From VFZP01 sp043755595 (GTDB taxonomy: Bacteria; Acidobacteriota; Terriglobia; Bryobacterales; Bryobacteraceae), in assembly GCA_043755595.1 (NCBI GenBank), contig JAYUSQ010000117.1, positions 39,236 through 103,235 of the forward strand: a DNA stretch of 64,000 nt. The letters run 5' to 3'. This document shows, piece after piece, positions 7,242 through 16,151 of this stretch (positions are counted from its first letter, which is position 1; every line of letters begins with the position of its first letter). The position numbers and the translations under genes are program-made. Below the pieces are notes generated by a model, which searched no databases, was not told the origin of the DNA, and was given only the letters and a program-made list of their open reading frames with translations.

Positions 7242-9386
7242 TTACGAAGTAGTCGGCGCGCCCTTCATCTTCTCCCGCAACTCCTTCAGCACCGCCCGTC
7301 GGCTTAGCTTGATCTTGTTGCCTTCCAGCGCCAGCACCTTCACCTGAATCTGGTCGCCTTCCTTCAACTCATCGGTCACCAGCTTCACGCGCGACTCCGC
7401 GATCTCGCTGATATGCAGCAACCCATCGGTACCCGGGAAAATCTCCACAAAAGCGCCGAAGTCCACAATGCGGACCACCTTGCCCAAGTAGATCTTGCCA
7501 ATCTCGGCCACCGCGCAGATGTCGGTGATGCGTTGAATCGCAGCCGCCGCGGCCGTACCGGTGGTGGAGAAAATCTTCACCGTGCCGTCGTCCTCGACGT
7601 CGATCTTCACACCCGTTTCGTCGACGATCGAGCGGATCATCTTGCCGCCCGGCCCAATCAACTCGCGGATCTTGTCCACCGGAATCATCATCGTATGGAT
7701 GCGCGGAGCATGTTGCGAAAGGTCCGCTCTCGGCTCGGAAAGCGCCGTCGCCATCCGCTCCAGAATGAACAAACGCGCCACGCGAGCCTGCTCCAATGCC
7801 TCACGCATAACCTGCGTCGTGACGTTCGGCATCTTCAGATCCATCTGCAGCGCGGTGATGCCGTCCTTGGTCCCGGCCACCTTGAAGTCCATGTCGCCGT
7901 AGTGATCTTCGGCGCCCGCGATATCCGTAAGAATCGCGTACTTATCGCCTTCCACCACCAAGCCCATCGCAATGCCAGCCACCGGAGCCGTGATCGGCAC
8001 GCCGGCGTCCATCAGCGCGAGTATGCCGCCGCAAACCGAAGCCATCGAACTCGAACCGTTCGACTCCAGAATCTCGCTCACCACCTTCATGGTGTACGGG
8101 AATTTCTTGTCGTCGGGCAGCACGGGGTTGATCGCGCGTTCGGCCAATGCGCCGTGGCCAATCTCACGCCGGCCGGGGCCGCGCATGAAGCCCACTTCGT
8201 TCACGCTGAACGGCGGGAAATTATAGAACAGCATGAAGCGCTTTTCCTTCATGCCATCCGGATCCAGCAGTTCGATGCGCTGCGCGTCGTCTGTGGTGCC
8301 AAGTGTCGTCGTGACCAGCGCCTGCGTTTCGCCACGAGTAAACAACCCGGAGCCATGCGTGCGCGGCAACAGGTTCACTTCGCAATCGATGTTGCGAATT
8401 TCGTCGAACCGGCGGCCATCCGGACGCTTCTTCGACAGCAGCATCTCGTCGCGGAAAATCTTTTCCTTCAGGCTGTCAAACAGCGCGCCCGCTTCGCTTT
8501 CCGCCGCCTTCTTCAGCTTCTCGTCGGTGATCCCAGCCGACATCGCCACCGCAGCCTGCTCATGCAGAGCGTCCACGCGGCTGTAGCTATCCAGCTTCGA
8601 ATACTTCTTAGTATCCAGAGCGTCAGTCAGATCCTTGCGCACCAGCGCTTCGATCTTGGCCAGCATCTCGGTGTTCGGCGACGGCGAAACATAGTTGCGC
8701 TTCGGCTTGCCGCACTTCTTGACTAATTCCTCAATGCCCGCGATGATCTTCTTGCAGCACTCCAGGCCGTACTCGATGCAATCGACTACCTTGTCTTCCT
8801 TGACGCCCTTGCCTCCGGCTTCCACCATCACGATACCGGTCGCCGTACCGGCCACCAGGATGCTGAAGTCCGCAGCCTTCTCTTGCGCGTAGACAGGATT
8901 CGGAACCATCTCGCCATTGACCAGGCCCACGCGGCAACCGGCCAAGAGATGATGGAAAGGAATTTCGGAAATCGCCAGCGCGGCGGCCGCCCCGACAATC
9001 GCCAGCGGAGCGGGATCGCGCTCCGGATCCGCCGACATGACCATCGCGATCACCTGCGTCTCGCACATGTAGCCTTCGGGGAACAGCGGGCGGATCGGAC
9101 GGTCGATCAGGCGGCAGGTCAGAACTTCTTTTTCAGTCGGCCGGCCTTCTCGCTTGATGAAGCCGCCGGGAAAACGTCCAGCTGCGTACGTCGCTTCGCG
9201 GTAATCGACGGTAAGCGGAAAGAATGTTCCGCCGGGTTTGGGTTTTTGGTTGGAACAGGCGGTGACCAGCACGACATTGTCGCCGGATCTCACCACCACG
9301 GCGCCATTGGCCTGCTTGGCCAACTTACCGGATTCTAGTGTGATCTCGACGCCTTTGCCCAGATCCACCGTAACGGAATGCAACAT
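7242..9386 (-). CDS. pnp: Polyribonucleotide nucleotidyltransferase (PNPase)
   Basis: PNPase degrades RNA 3'-to-5' by phosphorolysis as a trimer in the cytoplasm. The 714-residue protein shows the full order: RNase PH-like domain 1, an all-helical linker, RNase PH-like domain 2 (FFRGETQALVT-type motif seen as GLFTRGETQALVT; phosphate-site residues in EILESNGSSSMASVCGG), a KH domain with GPGGK near residue 578, and an S1 domain near residues 625-695 (GKVVRIVDFGAFVEI). The tail after S1 is short. It lies 60 bp downstream of rpsO, the classic autoregulated rpsO-pnp arrangement. Confidence 0.98.
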   Translation of the reverse strand: MLHSVTVDLGKGVEITLESGKLAKQANGAVVVRSGDNVVLVTACSNQKPKPGGTFFPLTVDYREATYAAGRFPGGFIKREGRPTEKEVLTCRLIDRPIRPLFPEGYMCETQVIAMVMSADPERDPAPLAIVGAAAALAISEIPFHHLLAGCRVGLVNGEMVPNPVYAQEKAADFSILVAGTATGIVMVEAGGKGVKEDKVVDCIEYGLECCKKIIAGIEELVKKCGKPKRNYVSPSPNTEMLAKIEALVRKDLTDALDTKKYSKLDSYSRVDALHEQAAVAMSAGITDEKLKKAAESEAGALFDSLKEKIFRDEMLLSKKRPDGRRFDEIRNIDCEVNLLPRTHGSGLFTRGETQALVTTTLGTTDDAQRIELLDPDGMKEKRFMLFYNFPPFSVNEVGFMRGPGRREIGHGALAERAINPVLPDDKKFPYTMKVVSEILESNGSSSMASVCGGILALMDAGVPITAPVAGIAMGLVVEGDKYAILTDIAGAEDHYGDMDFKVAGTKDGITALQMDLKMPNVTTQVMREALEQARVARLFILERMATALSEPRADLSQHAPRIHTMMIPVDKIRELIGPGGKMIRSIVDETGVKIDVEDDGTVKIFSTTGTAAAAAIQRITDICAVAEIGKIYLGKVVRIVDFGAFVEIFPGTDGLLHISEIAESRVKLVTDELKEGDQIQVKVLALEGNKIKLSRRAVLKELREKMKGAPTTS

Positions 9387-9446
9387 CAGTTTCTCCTTGA
9401 TAAGATCAAGTGAGACTGCGGAGGGATGTAGAAGGGGGGCTGCCCG

Positions 9447-9716
9447 TTAGTGGCGCAAGCCTAGCCTGTCGATCAACGTCTTGTAGCGTTGCGGGCCTGT
9501 GCGCTTCAGATAGTTCAGCAGTCGCCGGCGTCGCGCAACCATTAACAACAGGCCGCGACGGCTGTGGTGATCCTTTTTGTTCACCTTGAAATGATCGGTG
9601 AGCTGGAGGATCCGGCTGCTGAGCAGCGCTACTTGGACCTCTGGCGAACCCGTATCGGACTTGTGAGTCTTATACGTCGTGATTACGTTTTGTTTTGCTT
9701 CAGCCGCCAGTGCCAT
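9447..9716 (-). CDS. rpsO: 30S ribosomal protein S15
   Basis: S15 binds the central domain of 16S rRNA early in small-subunit assembly. The 89 residues match the family throughout: TGSPEVQVALLSSRI, LTDHFKVNKKDHHSRRGLL, and the C-terminal RRRLLNYLK...LIDRLGLR. It is followed by pnp in the canonical operon. The ATG at 9716 has an AGGAG ribosome site about 13 bases upstream, slightly far. Confidence 0.98.
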   Translation of the reverse strand: MALAAEAKQNVITTYKTHKSDTGSPEVQVALLSSRILQLTDHFKVNKKDHHSRRGLLLMVARRRRLLNYLKRTGPQRYKTLIDRLGLRH

Positions 9717-9756
9717 TCGAAACTACGAACTCCTAGTCTTCCTAATCAGATACTTT

Positions 9757-9773
9757 GTACCCTCACAGGGTAC
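9757..9773. promoter_or_regulatory. Perfect 7-bp inverted repeat between rpsO and the divergent secreted-protein gene
   Basis: GTACCCT-CAC-AGGGTAC is a perfect palindrome with a 3-base loop, 40 bp upstream of rpsO and 18 bp upstream of the divergent ATG at 9792. It could be an operator or an RNA hairpin in the rpsO leader. No partner regulator is known. Confidence 0.4.
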
Positions 9774-9791
9774 CATAAGTACAGTCTCCTT

Positions 9792-12700
9792 ATGCAACTC
9801 GGTTTCGGAACGGTGACGGGGGCGATGTTGTGCCTGCCCCTGCTGGCCGGGATTTTGACGGCGCAATCAGGGGCGGTGCGTGGCTACGGCCGATTGATCT
9901 CGCATGATCTTGAAGTGGTGGAGGGCTGCTCCGGTCTTACCTCGCCCGCCTCTCGCAAGGTGACCCTGTCCTCCGGGCAACCGTTGCCGATTCCCTTGCC
10001 GATCACCTGCGGCGTGACGACCTTGCGCGTGAATCGATTCCGGCTCAGCGTGCCTCCGCGTACCGAACCCGGTCTGTTCACGGGCCAGCAAATCGCCTTC
10101 GACGTACCGATGCAGGTCTCCTATGATCTCTCGGCCGATTGGAGCGGCGGACTGCCCGTGACGATCGAAGCCAACGTCGCCGCAGTGGCGGGCGTTGAGG
10201 TATCGCTTTGTAACGATACGCTCAGTGCGAATCTGAATTCGCAAGCCTCGAGAGTTTGCCAGTGGACCTCGGTCGGCGCCTCGCTTGCCGATGGCTTCTC
10301 GCTCAACTCGCGCTTCAGTTATGCGCCTGCATCCGGGAGCGGACCAATCTGGTCCGTGAAATCCACGGCGCGTTACGCCTGGACCGCCGCACCCGCCATT
10401 GAGCGAATCGAAATCGTGCAAGCCGTGCAGACCGAAGATCAACGTGTTCCGCTCTTCGCCGGTAAGCCCACGCACGTGCGGATTTTTCCTATCGGAGCCG
10501 CGCCGGAATCGACGCGCGTGCAACTGGAAGTGAAGTACCCCGGCGGCGTCTGGCGCACGACACCGGCCCGCACCGTCGTCGTCCCCGTGCAACTGAATCG
10601 CGCCTCCGACGCGCGTTCGTTCTTGATTCCGCTGCCTCCCGAAGTTGTAGCGGCGCCCGGTCCGCTTGTGATCGATGCGCAATTGCTCACTGGCGAAAGC
10701 CGTCTCCTCGCCGCGTTAACCAAGCCATTCACAGCCGATATTGTCGAAGCGCCGCGCGCCGCGCTGCTCGGCTACATGCAGGTCTGTGAAAGTTCAGCCG
10801 ACGGTCGCGATCGCGTCTGTCCCAATGCGGCGGCTTCATCCCCGCAAATTCTCGGCGCAGTGGCTGAGCAGATCATGCCCGTGACATCGCTGCCGCAAAC
10901 GATGTTGGGCTTGGTAGTCGTGCCCGCTGGGCTTGGCGTTGATACCCTCCGGCGCCTGGCGCGCTTGCGGCAATGGTTCGCCGATGTCCCAACAAACCCC
11001 GCCGCCATCGTAGCGGCCGTGCTGCCCGCCCAAAGTGAATGGGCCGCGCGCCTGGCCGGCCGTTGGTCTCCATCGTTGCGGCTCGCATTTGCCTCCGATG
11101 ATCCACGTGGGCCGCTGCAACTCGCGCGCGCCGTATCGGCGGCCCACGGTGTCGTGCCGTTGGCTGCCACTGCGGTAACCGGAGGTTTCGATCTCCGCTC
11201 AGGCTCCGTGATCGCCGCTGGTGACCCCGCTTGGTTCGGCGCCTCAACCGTAGAGGCGCTCGCGGCATCCCTCCGTCCGCGCGTCGGGATCTTCCCCGGG
11301 GCCAGCGAATTCCTCACCATCTCGGGTTCCATCGCGCGTGACAAATCCACGGGCTCAATCGGCTTCGGATTTCGCACCGCGATCCCGATGGCGGTCTTCC
11401 CGTTCGATGTCGCTGCGCCCGCCTGCCTCCGTCTTTCGGCGGGAAGCGGAGAAGTGAATACCTTTTGTTTCGCTGTCGAACCGCTCGACGAATCGGCTTC
11501 CGAAGACGCCTTCTCCGTTCGCCTTCCGTGGCTCGCCGGCACGCAGCGAATCACGCTTCTATATGATGGCGTCGAACTGGCGACGCGCAACCTTTCCGCC
11601 TCGCCGCCCCAAGCTGAACTCCTCACGCCGCAAGCGGGCAACCGGATCCCGGAAGGCCCGCTCACGGTGCAATGGTCGGGCAGCGATGCCGACGGCGATG
11701 CCCTGCGATACGACTTGCTGATCTCCACCGACGGCGGCACAACGTGGACGCCCATCGTCTGCGAACTCGATCGTACGGACTTCACTCTCGATACGTCCAT
11801 GTTCCCCACTTCCTCGCGCGTGCTGCTCCAGTTGCGGTTTAGCGATGGGCTGCAATCGGGAGCCGTCACCACTGGCCCCTTCGAATTCATCGGCGCGGGC
11901 GGCCAGATCCAGGCGCCAACCCTGGTTGCGTTACCACCCATGTTGGCGGGCCAGCCAACCGAAGCCAATATTCCAATCGCGAACTCGGGCAGTGGAACCT
12001 TGTTTCTGGATTCACTGACCATCGCCAGTCCATCTGTGCAGTTGATCGGCCCTTCGTTCCCCGCGCAAATCGCGCCCGGCTCGTCGATGCCCTTGCGGCT
12101 CCGCATCATTCCTCCGTCCCTGGGAGCGTTGTCGTCGGCCATCGCCATCGATGGGCCGCTAACGGCCGCGCGTATTCAAGTGACGGGCCGAGGCGTCAAT
12201 GCGCGAGGTCCCCAAATCGAGACCGCACCCGCCTCGCTCGACTTCGGTCCGTTGACCACTGGGGAGTCGCGAGAGCTGACGCTGACGATCGGCAACGGAG
12301 GCGGCGCGCCGCTCACGATTACCGCGCCCAAGTTATCCCAAGCCTTCCGCATCTCCGGCTTCGACGCACCGCTGACGCTGGCGCCTGCCGGTCAGCAACA
12401 ACTCACCGTGCGCTTTCAGCCCGTCTCCGCCGGCTCGGCGTTTGAAGCCTTCACGCTCGAAAGCGACGACCCGCTTCGCCGCACGCTCACCGTCGCGTTC
12501 TCCGGCCACGCCGTCGATACTGTTGTATCGAAAAATCCGAAGATCGACGTCCGCCCTGCCCCATCGGCCGACTTCGGCAACGTGCGCATCGGCGTGCCGT
12601 CACAGCAAACTTTCACCGTGCGCAACTCAGGCGTCGCGCCGCTGGTGATTCAGCGATTGTCGGTCGCACCCGCCGACTACTCAGTCCGCGATTTTCCCCG

Positions 12701-13358
12701 TCTGCCGTTGACGCTCGCCCCGGGGACCGAGCAGCTATTCTTCGTCCGCCTCGACGCCACCGCGACAGGCGCGCGGCTGGGCTCGTTGCAGTTCGATTCA
12801 AATGACCCGGTAACGCCCGTGCTCCGCATCGGTCTTAGCGCCGTCGCGTCGCTCCCCATCTCCGGGACCGTCGTGCTGCAACTAGACGATGGTGTCTTCG
12901 AACGATACGCCGGCTTCACCAGCGGCGATGGCTTCTTCCTCAATCGCCTGAAGCCCTCCGCCTATCCCGCAACGCTGAAAGCGATCCGAATCTACTTTGG
13001 CGAGCGCAGTCTTGAACCCGGCGAAAACTTCGGCCTGCTCTGGGCGGCGCACCCCACCGGAGCCGAAGACCTACCCGCGAACCTCCGCATGCAATCCACG
13101 TCGGCCACCGTGCGCAACCCGGTCGAGTTCGTCGAATATCCAGTGACCACGCCCATCACGATCGAATCCGGCGATTTTCTCGTCGGCTTCCAAACTAACA
13201 AACCGACTGCCGCTCCGCTCGATACCTCGGCGGGTCAAACCCGGCGCACCTACGTCAGTCGCGACGGAGCTTCGTGGAGGCCTTCGGAGCTCTCGCAAGG
13301 CTTCCCCTCCGGCGTCTTCGCCGTACGCGCTGTGGTTGATGTTGGTGTGAAGCCGTAG
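9792..13358 (+). CDS. Large secreted protein with repeated ASH (choice-of-anchor D) domains
   Basis: I place the start at ATG 9792 because it gives a signal peptide (MLCLPLLAGILTAQSG within the first 30 residues); the open frame further upstream only lies antisense to rpsO. The product is about 1188 residues. After a long unassigned N-terminal half, residues about 625-680 look like an Ig/fibronectin-type module (SGSDADGDALRYDLLISTDG). Three ASH/Hydin-like beta domains follow at about 704-795, 800-905 and 911-1020 (motif xLDFGPLTTGESRELTL; ADFGNVRIGVPSQQTFTV; SNDPVTPVL). The last about 150 residues are unassigned. Role is unknown; surface adhesion or scaffolding would fit. The ribosome site is weak. 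Confidence 0.8.
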   Translation: MQLGFGTVTGAMLCLPLLAGILTAQSGAVRGYGRLISHDLEVVEGCSGLTSPASRKVTLSSGQPLPIPLPITCGVTTLRVNRFRLSVPPRTEPGLFTGQQIAFDVPMQVSYDLSADWSGGLPVTIEANVAAVAGVEVSLCNDTLSANLNSQASRVCQWTSVGASLADGFSLNSRFSYAPASGSGPIWSVKSTARYAWTAAPAIERIEIVQAVQTEDQRVPLFAGKPTHVRIFPIGAAPESTRVQLEVKYPGGVWRTTPARTVVVPVQLNRASDARSFLIPLPPEVVAAPGPLVIDAQLLTGESRLLAALTKPFTADIVEAPRAALLGYMQVCESSADGRDRVCPNAAASSPQILGAVAEQIMPVTSLPQTMLGLVVVPAGLGVDTLRRLARLRQWFADVPTNPAAIVAAVLPAQSEWAARLAGRWSPSLRLAFASDDPRGPLQLARAVSAAHGVVPLAATAVTGGFDLRSGSVIAAGDPAWFGASTVEALAASLRPRVGIFPGASEFLTISGSIARDKSTGSIGFGFRTAIPMAVFPFDVAAPACLRLSAGSGEVNTFCFAVEPLDESASEDAFSVRLPWLAGTQRITLLYDGVELATRNLSASPPQAELLTPQAGNRIPEGPLTVQWSGSDADGDALRYDLLISTDGGTTWTPIVCELDRTDFTLDTSMFPTSSRVLLQLRFSDGLQSGAVTTGPFEFIGAGGQIQAPTLVALPPMLAGQPTEANIPIANSGSGTLFLDSLTIASPSVQLIGPSFPAQIAPGSSMPLRLRIIPPSLGALSSAIAIDGPLTAARIQVTGRGVNARGPQIETAPASLDFGPLTTGESRELTLTIGNGGGAPLTITAPKLSQAFRISGFDAPLTLAPAGQQQLTVRFQPVSAGSAFEAFTLESDDPLRRTLTVAFSGHAVDTVVSKNPKIDVRPAPSADFGNVRIGVPSQQTFTVRNSGVAPLVIQRLSVAPADYSVRDFPRLPLTLAPGTEQLFFVRLDATATGARLGSLQFDSNDPVTPVLRIGLSAVASLPISGTVVLQLDDGVFERYAGFTSGDGFFLNRLKPSAYPATLKAIRIYFGERSLEPGENFGLLWAAHPTGAEDLPANLRMQSTSATVRNPVEFVEYPVTTPITIESGDFLVGFQTNKPTAAPLDTSAGQTRRTYVSRDGASWRPSELSQGFPSGVFAVRAVVDVGVKP

Positions 13359-13374
13359 CGCTGCGTGCCGACGC

Positions 13375-13640
13375 TCAGCCAAAAAAACCTTCGCCTTGCA
13401 ATCGATCCAAATCCCGGCTGCCACGGACGATGCGAATCAAGTCGATTCCGTCTTTTTCGAAGCCATCGGTGACGCGAAACGTCGCATGTGCTCAAGTTCA
13501 GTCTTGGTCGCGAGTATCCGGCTTCCGCTTTCCGGCTGACTGCCCAGCATTGCGGCTGTCGCATCGACGGCTGCCAGAAAGCGATCGGCCGTTTCGATAC
13601 CCGCGTTCTTTCGGGATCGGGCGCGTTTCTAATCGGGCGC
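13375..13640 (-). pseudogene. Degraded ParE-type toxin gene
   Basis: Reading the minus strand in two frames recovers a ParE-like protein: NAGIETADRFLAAVDATAAM, LGSQPESGSRI, ELEHMRRF, then after a frame change RVTDGFEKDGIDLIRIVRGS and RDLDRLQGEGFFG with stop at 13377-13375. The frame changes at about TTCGCGTC, where restoring one C would give the usual RRFRV. The segment between GFEK and DGIDLI is about ten codons shorter than in the family, removing a core strand. A 16-bp tandem duplication lies at its 5' end. It follows the equally broken parD, so the module cannot work. Confidence 0.78.
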
Positions 13641-13647
13641 GTTTCTA
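13616..13647. repeat. 16-bp tandem duplication at the parD/parE junction
   Basis: ATCGGGCGCGTTTCTA occurs twice back to back (13616-13631 and 13632-13647). As 16 is not a multiple of three, it shifts the frame at the parD end. Confidence 0.9.
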
Positions 13648-13885
13648 GTTGTTTGAGCGCTCCCGTTCGGATATCGCTCCAATCTTGCCGCGTTATCTCG
13701 GTTGGGCTCCCATTTTGAATGCCTTCCATCGGCAAGCGTTTCCAATGTCTCCTGAGCTCTGCGCTTCTCGTCGAATCTAATGAGCTCGCGGTTGTACTCA
13801 CTGAAACTGCTAGAACGGCCTGAGCCGACTTAGATGTCAACGAACTCCTTAAGCTGGTCAGGGAGAGAATATTCATGGTCTGCAT
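13629..13885 (-). pseudogene. Degraded ParD-type antitoxin gene
   Basis: From ATG 13885 the minus strand gives MQTMNI, then after a missing T the ParD signature SLPDQLKEFVDI, an in-frame TAA (13832-13830) where the family has Gln or a similar residue, then VGSGRSSSFSEYNRELIRFD and EKRRAQETLETLADG. This is the ribbon-helix-helix antitoxin of ParDE with one frameshift and one nonsense codon. The match to the family is clear once both are repaired. Translation of functional antitoxin is not possible. Confidence 0.82.
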
Positions 13886-14331
13886 CTGGCAAGTCTCTCT
13901 ATTTCACGGTAGCATCCATGGCATGGCAAGGGATAGCAAAAAATGCCATCGGCTATTTGGAATTCTAATTCATCACCACATTAATCCGCCGGTAATTATC
14001 CGGCTCGCCTACCGCCTTCGCCGCTCGCAATAGGAGTCATGGCCCGCCGTCGTCACCAGCGGTTGAGGCTGGCTGACTCCGCCCGTCCATCGCCAGCCGA
14101 TACAAGTCGATATGGCTAACCGGCCTGTCGCTTTCGGTATCAGATACGGTTTGGCTCAAACGGGCCCGGGCTCTTACCTGATCGATCCATTCGCTAAAGT
14201 TGGCGGGTCTTGTTTCGCCGGAAGCTTCGATCAGGATATTCCCTTCAGCATAACCTTTCACGGCGGTCCCTATTTTAGTAGGGCAAGCTTCAGCTTGCGC
14301 GGGGCTTCAGCCCCGCTCAGGCAGACGTTAC
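13886..14331. other. Intergenic stretch with one doubtful small open frame and a REP-like element
   Basis: Apart from the twin hairpin at 14281-14316, no gene was recognised. A 74-codon minus-strand open frame (14261-14037, MKGYAEGNILIEASGE...) exists, but it has no recognised domain and may be chance or a decayed gene. Confidence 0.4.
14281..14316. repeat. REP-like twin hairpin, copy 1
   Basis: Two adjacent stem-loops share the loop TTCA: GCAAGC-TTCA-GCTTGC (14283-14298) and GCGGGGC-TTCA-GCCCCGC (14299-14316, inclusive of flanking bases). The flank TAGGGCAAGCTTCAGCTTGC recurs in inverse orientation at 34026-34064, so this is a dispersed element rather than a lone terminator. It lies just beyond the stop of the downstream dehydratase gene. 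Confidence 0.85.
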
Positions 14332-16140
14332 TTAGTGATTATGGCGCGGCAGATCCTGGCCGACGTTATGATAGTCGACCGCAAACTCCAGACATCCGCC
14401 AGTCGATAACTGCCCCACGTGAGCGCGGAAGAGTTGCTGCCAAGGAGTCTGGCTGGGCGGCATCTCTATCTTGACCTTGGCGCGCCGCTGCGCAATCTCC
14501 TCATCGGAGATCATGATGTCGACGCGGCGCGCGTTCAAGTCCACCTTCAGCTTGTCGCCCGTTTCGAGGATCGCCAGGTTGCCGCCTACTGCGGACTCGG
14601 GCGAGGCGTTCAGGATGGACGGACTGGCCGACGTCCCGCTCTGCCGTCCGTCGCCAATACAGGGCAACTGATTCACGCCCGCTTGTACCAGTGCGTCCGG
14701 TGGCAACATGTTCACCACCTCTGCCGCTCCGGGATAGCCCACTGGGCCCGTTCCACGTATCACCAGCACGCAAGTCGCATCGATGGCGAGCGAAGGATCG
14801 TTGATGCGGGCATGGTAGTCTTCCGGCCCTTCAAAAACGATCGCGCGTCCGGTGAAGCAGTTCTCGGTTCCCGGTGTCGACAGGAAGCGCGTCCGGAATT
14901 CATCGGCGATGCAAGAGGTTTTGATCAGCGCCGAATCGAACAGGTTACCGCCAAGGACGAGGAATCCCGCATTCTCCATGAGCGGGTTGTTGTAACTGCG
15001 AATAACGTCCGCGTCGAGTGACTTACTTTCGGCATAATTATCGCCAATTGACTTACCAGTTACAGTCATGGCGCCGGTGCGAATCTTGCCTGCCTTGATA
15101 AGTTCCCCAAAAACGGCCGGCACGCCGCCCGCGCGATAGTAAGACTCGGCCAAGTACTTGCCTGCAGGTTGTAAGTTCACGAGTAAGTGGATTTCGTGGC
15201 CGATAGTTTCCCAGTCTTTGATGTTAAGCTCCACGCCGATATGGCGCGCGATCGCGATGATGTGCGGCGGGCAGTTAGTAGATCCGCCGATTGCCGAGTT
15301 CACGACGATGGCGTTCTCAAACGCCTCGCGCGTCAGAATCTGTGAAGGCTTCAGGTCCTCATGTACCATCTGCACGATCCGCTTCCCGGTCTCGTAGCCG
15401 TATTGCGCGCGCTCGCGATTCGGGGCTGGTATCGCGGCGCAACCGGGCAACGACATGCCGAGTGCTTCCGCCAATGAGTTCATCGACGTGGCCGTGCCCA
15501 TCGTATTGCAATGCCCCACGCTCGGCACCGACGCAGCCACCATGGCCATGAAGCCTGGCCGGTCGATCTCGCCTGCTGCATAGAGCCGCCGCGCGTCCCA
15601 AAGCGCCATGCCGGACCCGGCCAATTCGCCCTTGTAGTAACTGTTGAGCATCGGGCCGCCCGAGTAAACAATGGCCGGAATGTTCACAGTCGCCGCTGCC
15701 ATCAGGCAGGCCGGAGTCGTCTTGTCGCAGCCCGTGGTCAGCACCACACCATCAAGCGGGTAGCCATGCAGCACCTCGACCAGTCCCATGTAAGCCAGAT
15801 TCCGGTCGATGGCCGCCGTGGGCCGCCGGCAGGACTCTTGAATAGGATGGACGGGAAACACAAAGGGCACGCCACCTGCGTCGCGAATGCCGTCACGCAC
15901 CCGCGACTCGAGCTCCAGATGATGCCGGTTGCAAGGCGAAAGATCGGAGCCGGTTTGCGCAATGCCAATGATCGGGCGGCCCGACTGCATCTCGTCCTGA
16001 GTGATCCCGTAGTTCGGATACCGCTCGATGTAGATCGCGGTCATCGCGGGATTGAGTGCATTGTCGAACCAGGCGCGCGACCGCAGCCGGCCGGTGTTCT
16101 CAGCCGCGGCGAGCTTGGCGACGTCTTTGGATGAAGGCAT
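14332..16140 (-). CDS. IlvD/Edd-family dehydratase, sugar-acid (xylonate/arabinonate-like) type
   Basis: The start is set at ATG 16140 (MPSSKDVAKL); an upstream extension would overlap the fdhA remnant. The 602-residue product resembles Caulobacter-type xylonate and arabinonate dehydratases more than true IlvD: SGRPIIGIAQTGSDLSPCNR, GYPLDGVVLTTGCDKTTP (iron-sulfur Cys and Mg-binding Asp-Lys) and PSVGHCNTMGTATSMNSLAE. These enzymes remove water from aldonic acids to form 2-keto-3-deoxy acids, using a [2Fe-2S] cluster. Exact substrate is uncertain. It lies 11 bp downstream of the decayed formate dehydrogenase gene on the same strand. Confidence 0.88.
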   Translation of the reverse strand: MPSSKDVAKLAAAENTGRLRSRAWFDNALNPAMTAIYIERYPNYGITQDEMQSGRPIIGIAQTGSDLSPCNRHHLELESRVRDGIRDAGGVPFVFPVHPIQESCRRPTAAIDRNLAYMGLVEVLHGYPLDGVVLTTGCDKTTPACLMAAATVNIPAIVYSGGPMLNSYYKGELAGSGMALWDARRLYAAGEIDRPGFMAMVAASVPSVGHCNTMGTATSMNSLAEALGMSLPGCAAIPAPNRERAQYGYETGKRIVQMVHEDLKPSQILTREAFENAIVVNSAIGGSTNCPPHIIAIARHIGVELNIKDWETIGHEIHLLVNLQPAGKYLAESYYRAGGVPAVFGELIKAGKIRTGAMTVTGKSIGDNYAESKSLDADVIRSYNNPLMENAGFLVLGGNLFDSALIKTSCIADEFRTRFLSTPGTENCFTGRAIVFEGPEDYHARINDPSLAIDATCVLVIRGTGPVGYPGAAEVVNMLPPDALVQAGVNQLPCIGDGRQSGTSASPSILNASPESAVGGNLAILETGDKLKVDLNARRVDIMISDEEIAQRRAKVKIEMPPSQTPWQQLFRAHVGQLSTGGCLEFAVDYHNVGQDLPRHNH

Positions 16141-16151
16141 AACTTTCCATT

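Noticed and set aside
7413..8726. 437-codon plus-strand frame inside pnp
   Set aside because: Antisense shadow of pnp with no recognisable domain.
9564..9791. N-terminal extension of the large ASH-domain protein
   Set aside because: It is antisense to rpsO, has no signal peptide, and ATG 9792 gives a proper one.
10772..12148. 458-codon minus-strand frame inside the ASH-domain gene
   Set aside because: Composition is that of an antisense frame in high-GC DNA; no start signal or family.
14281..14316. Twin hairpin as a transcription terminator of the dehydratase gene
   Set aside because: No T-run follows on either strand and the same structure recurs at 34026 near an unrelated gene.
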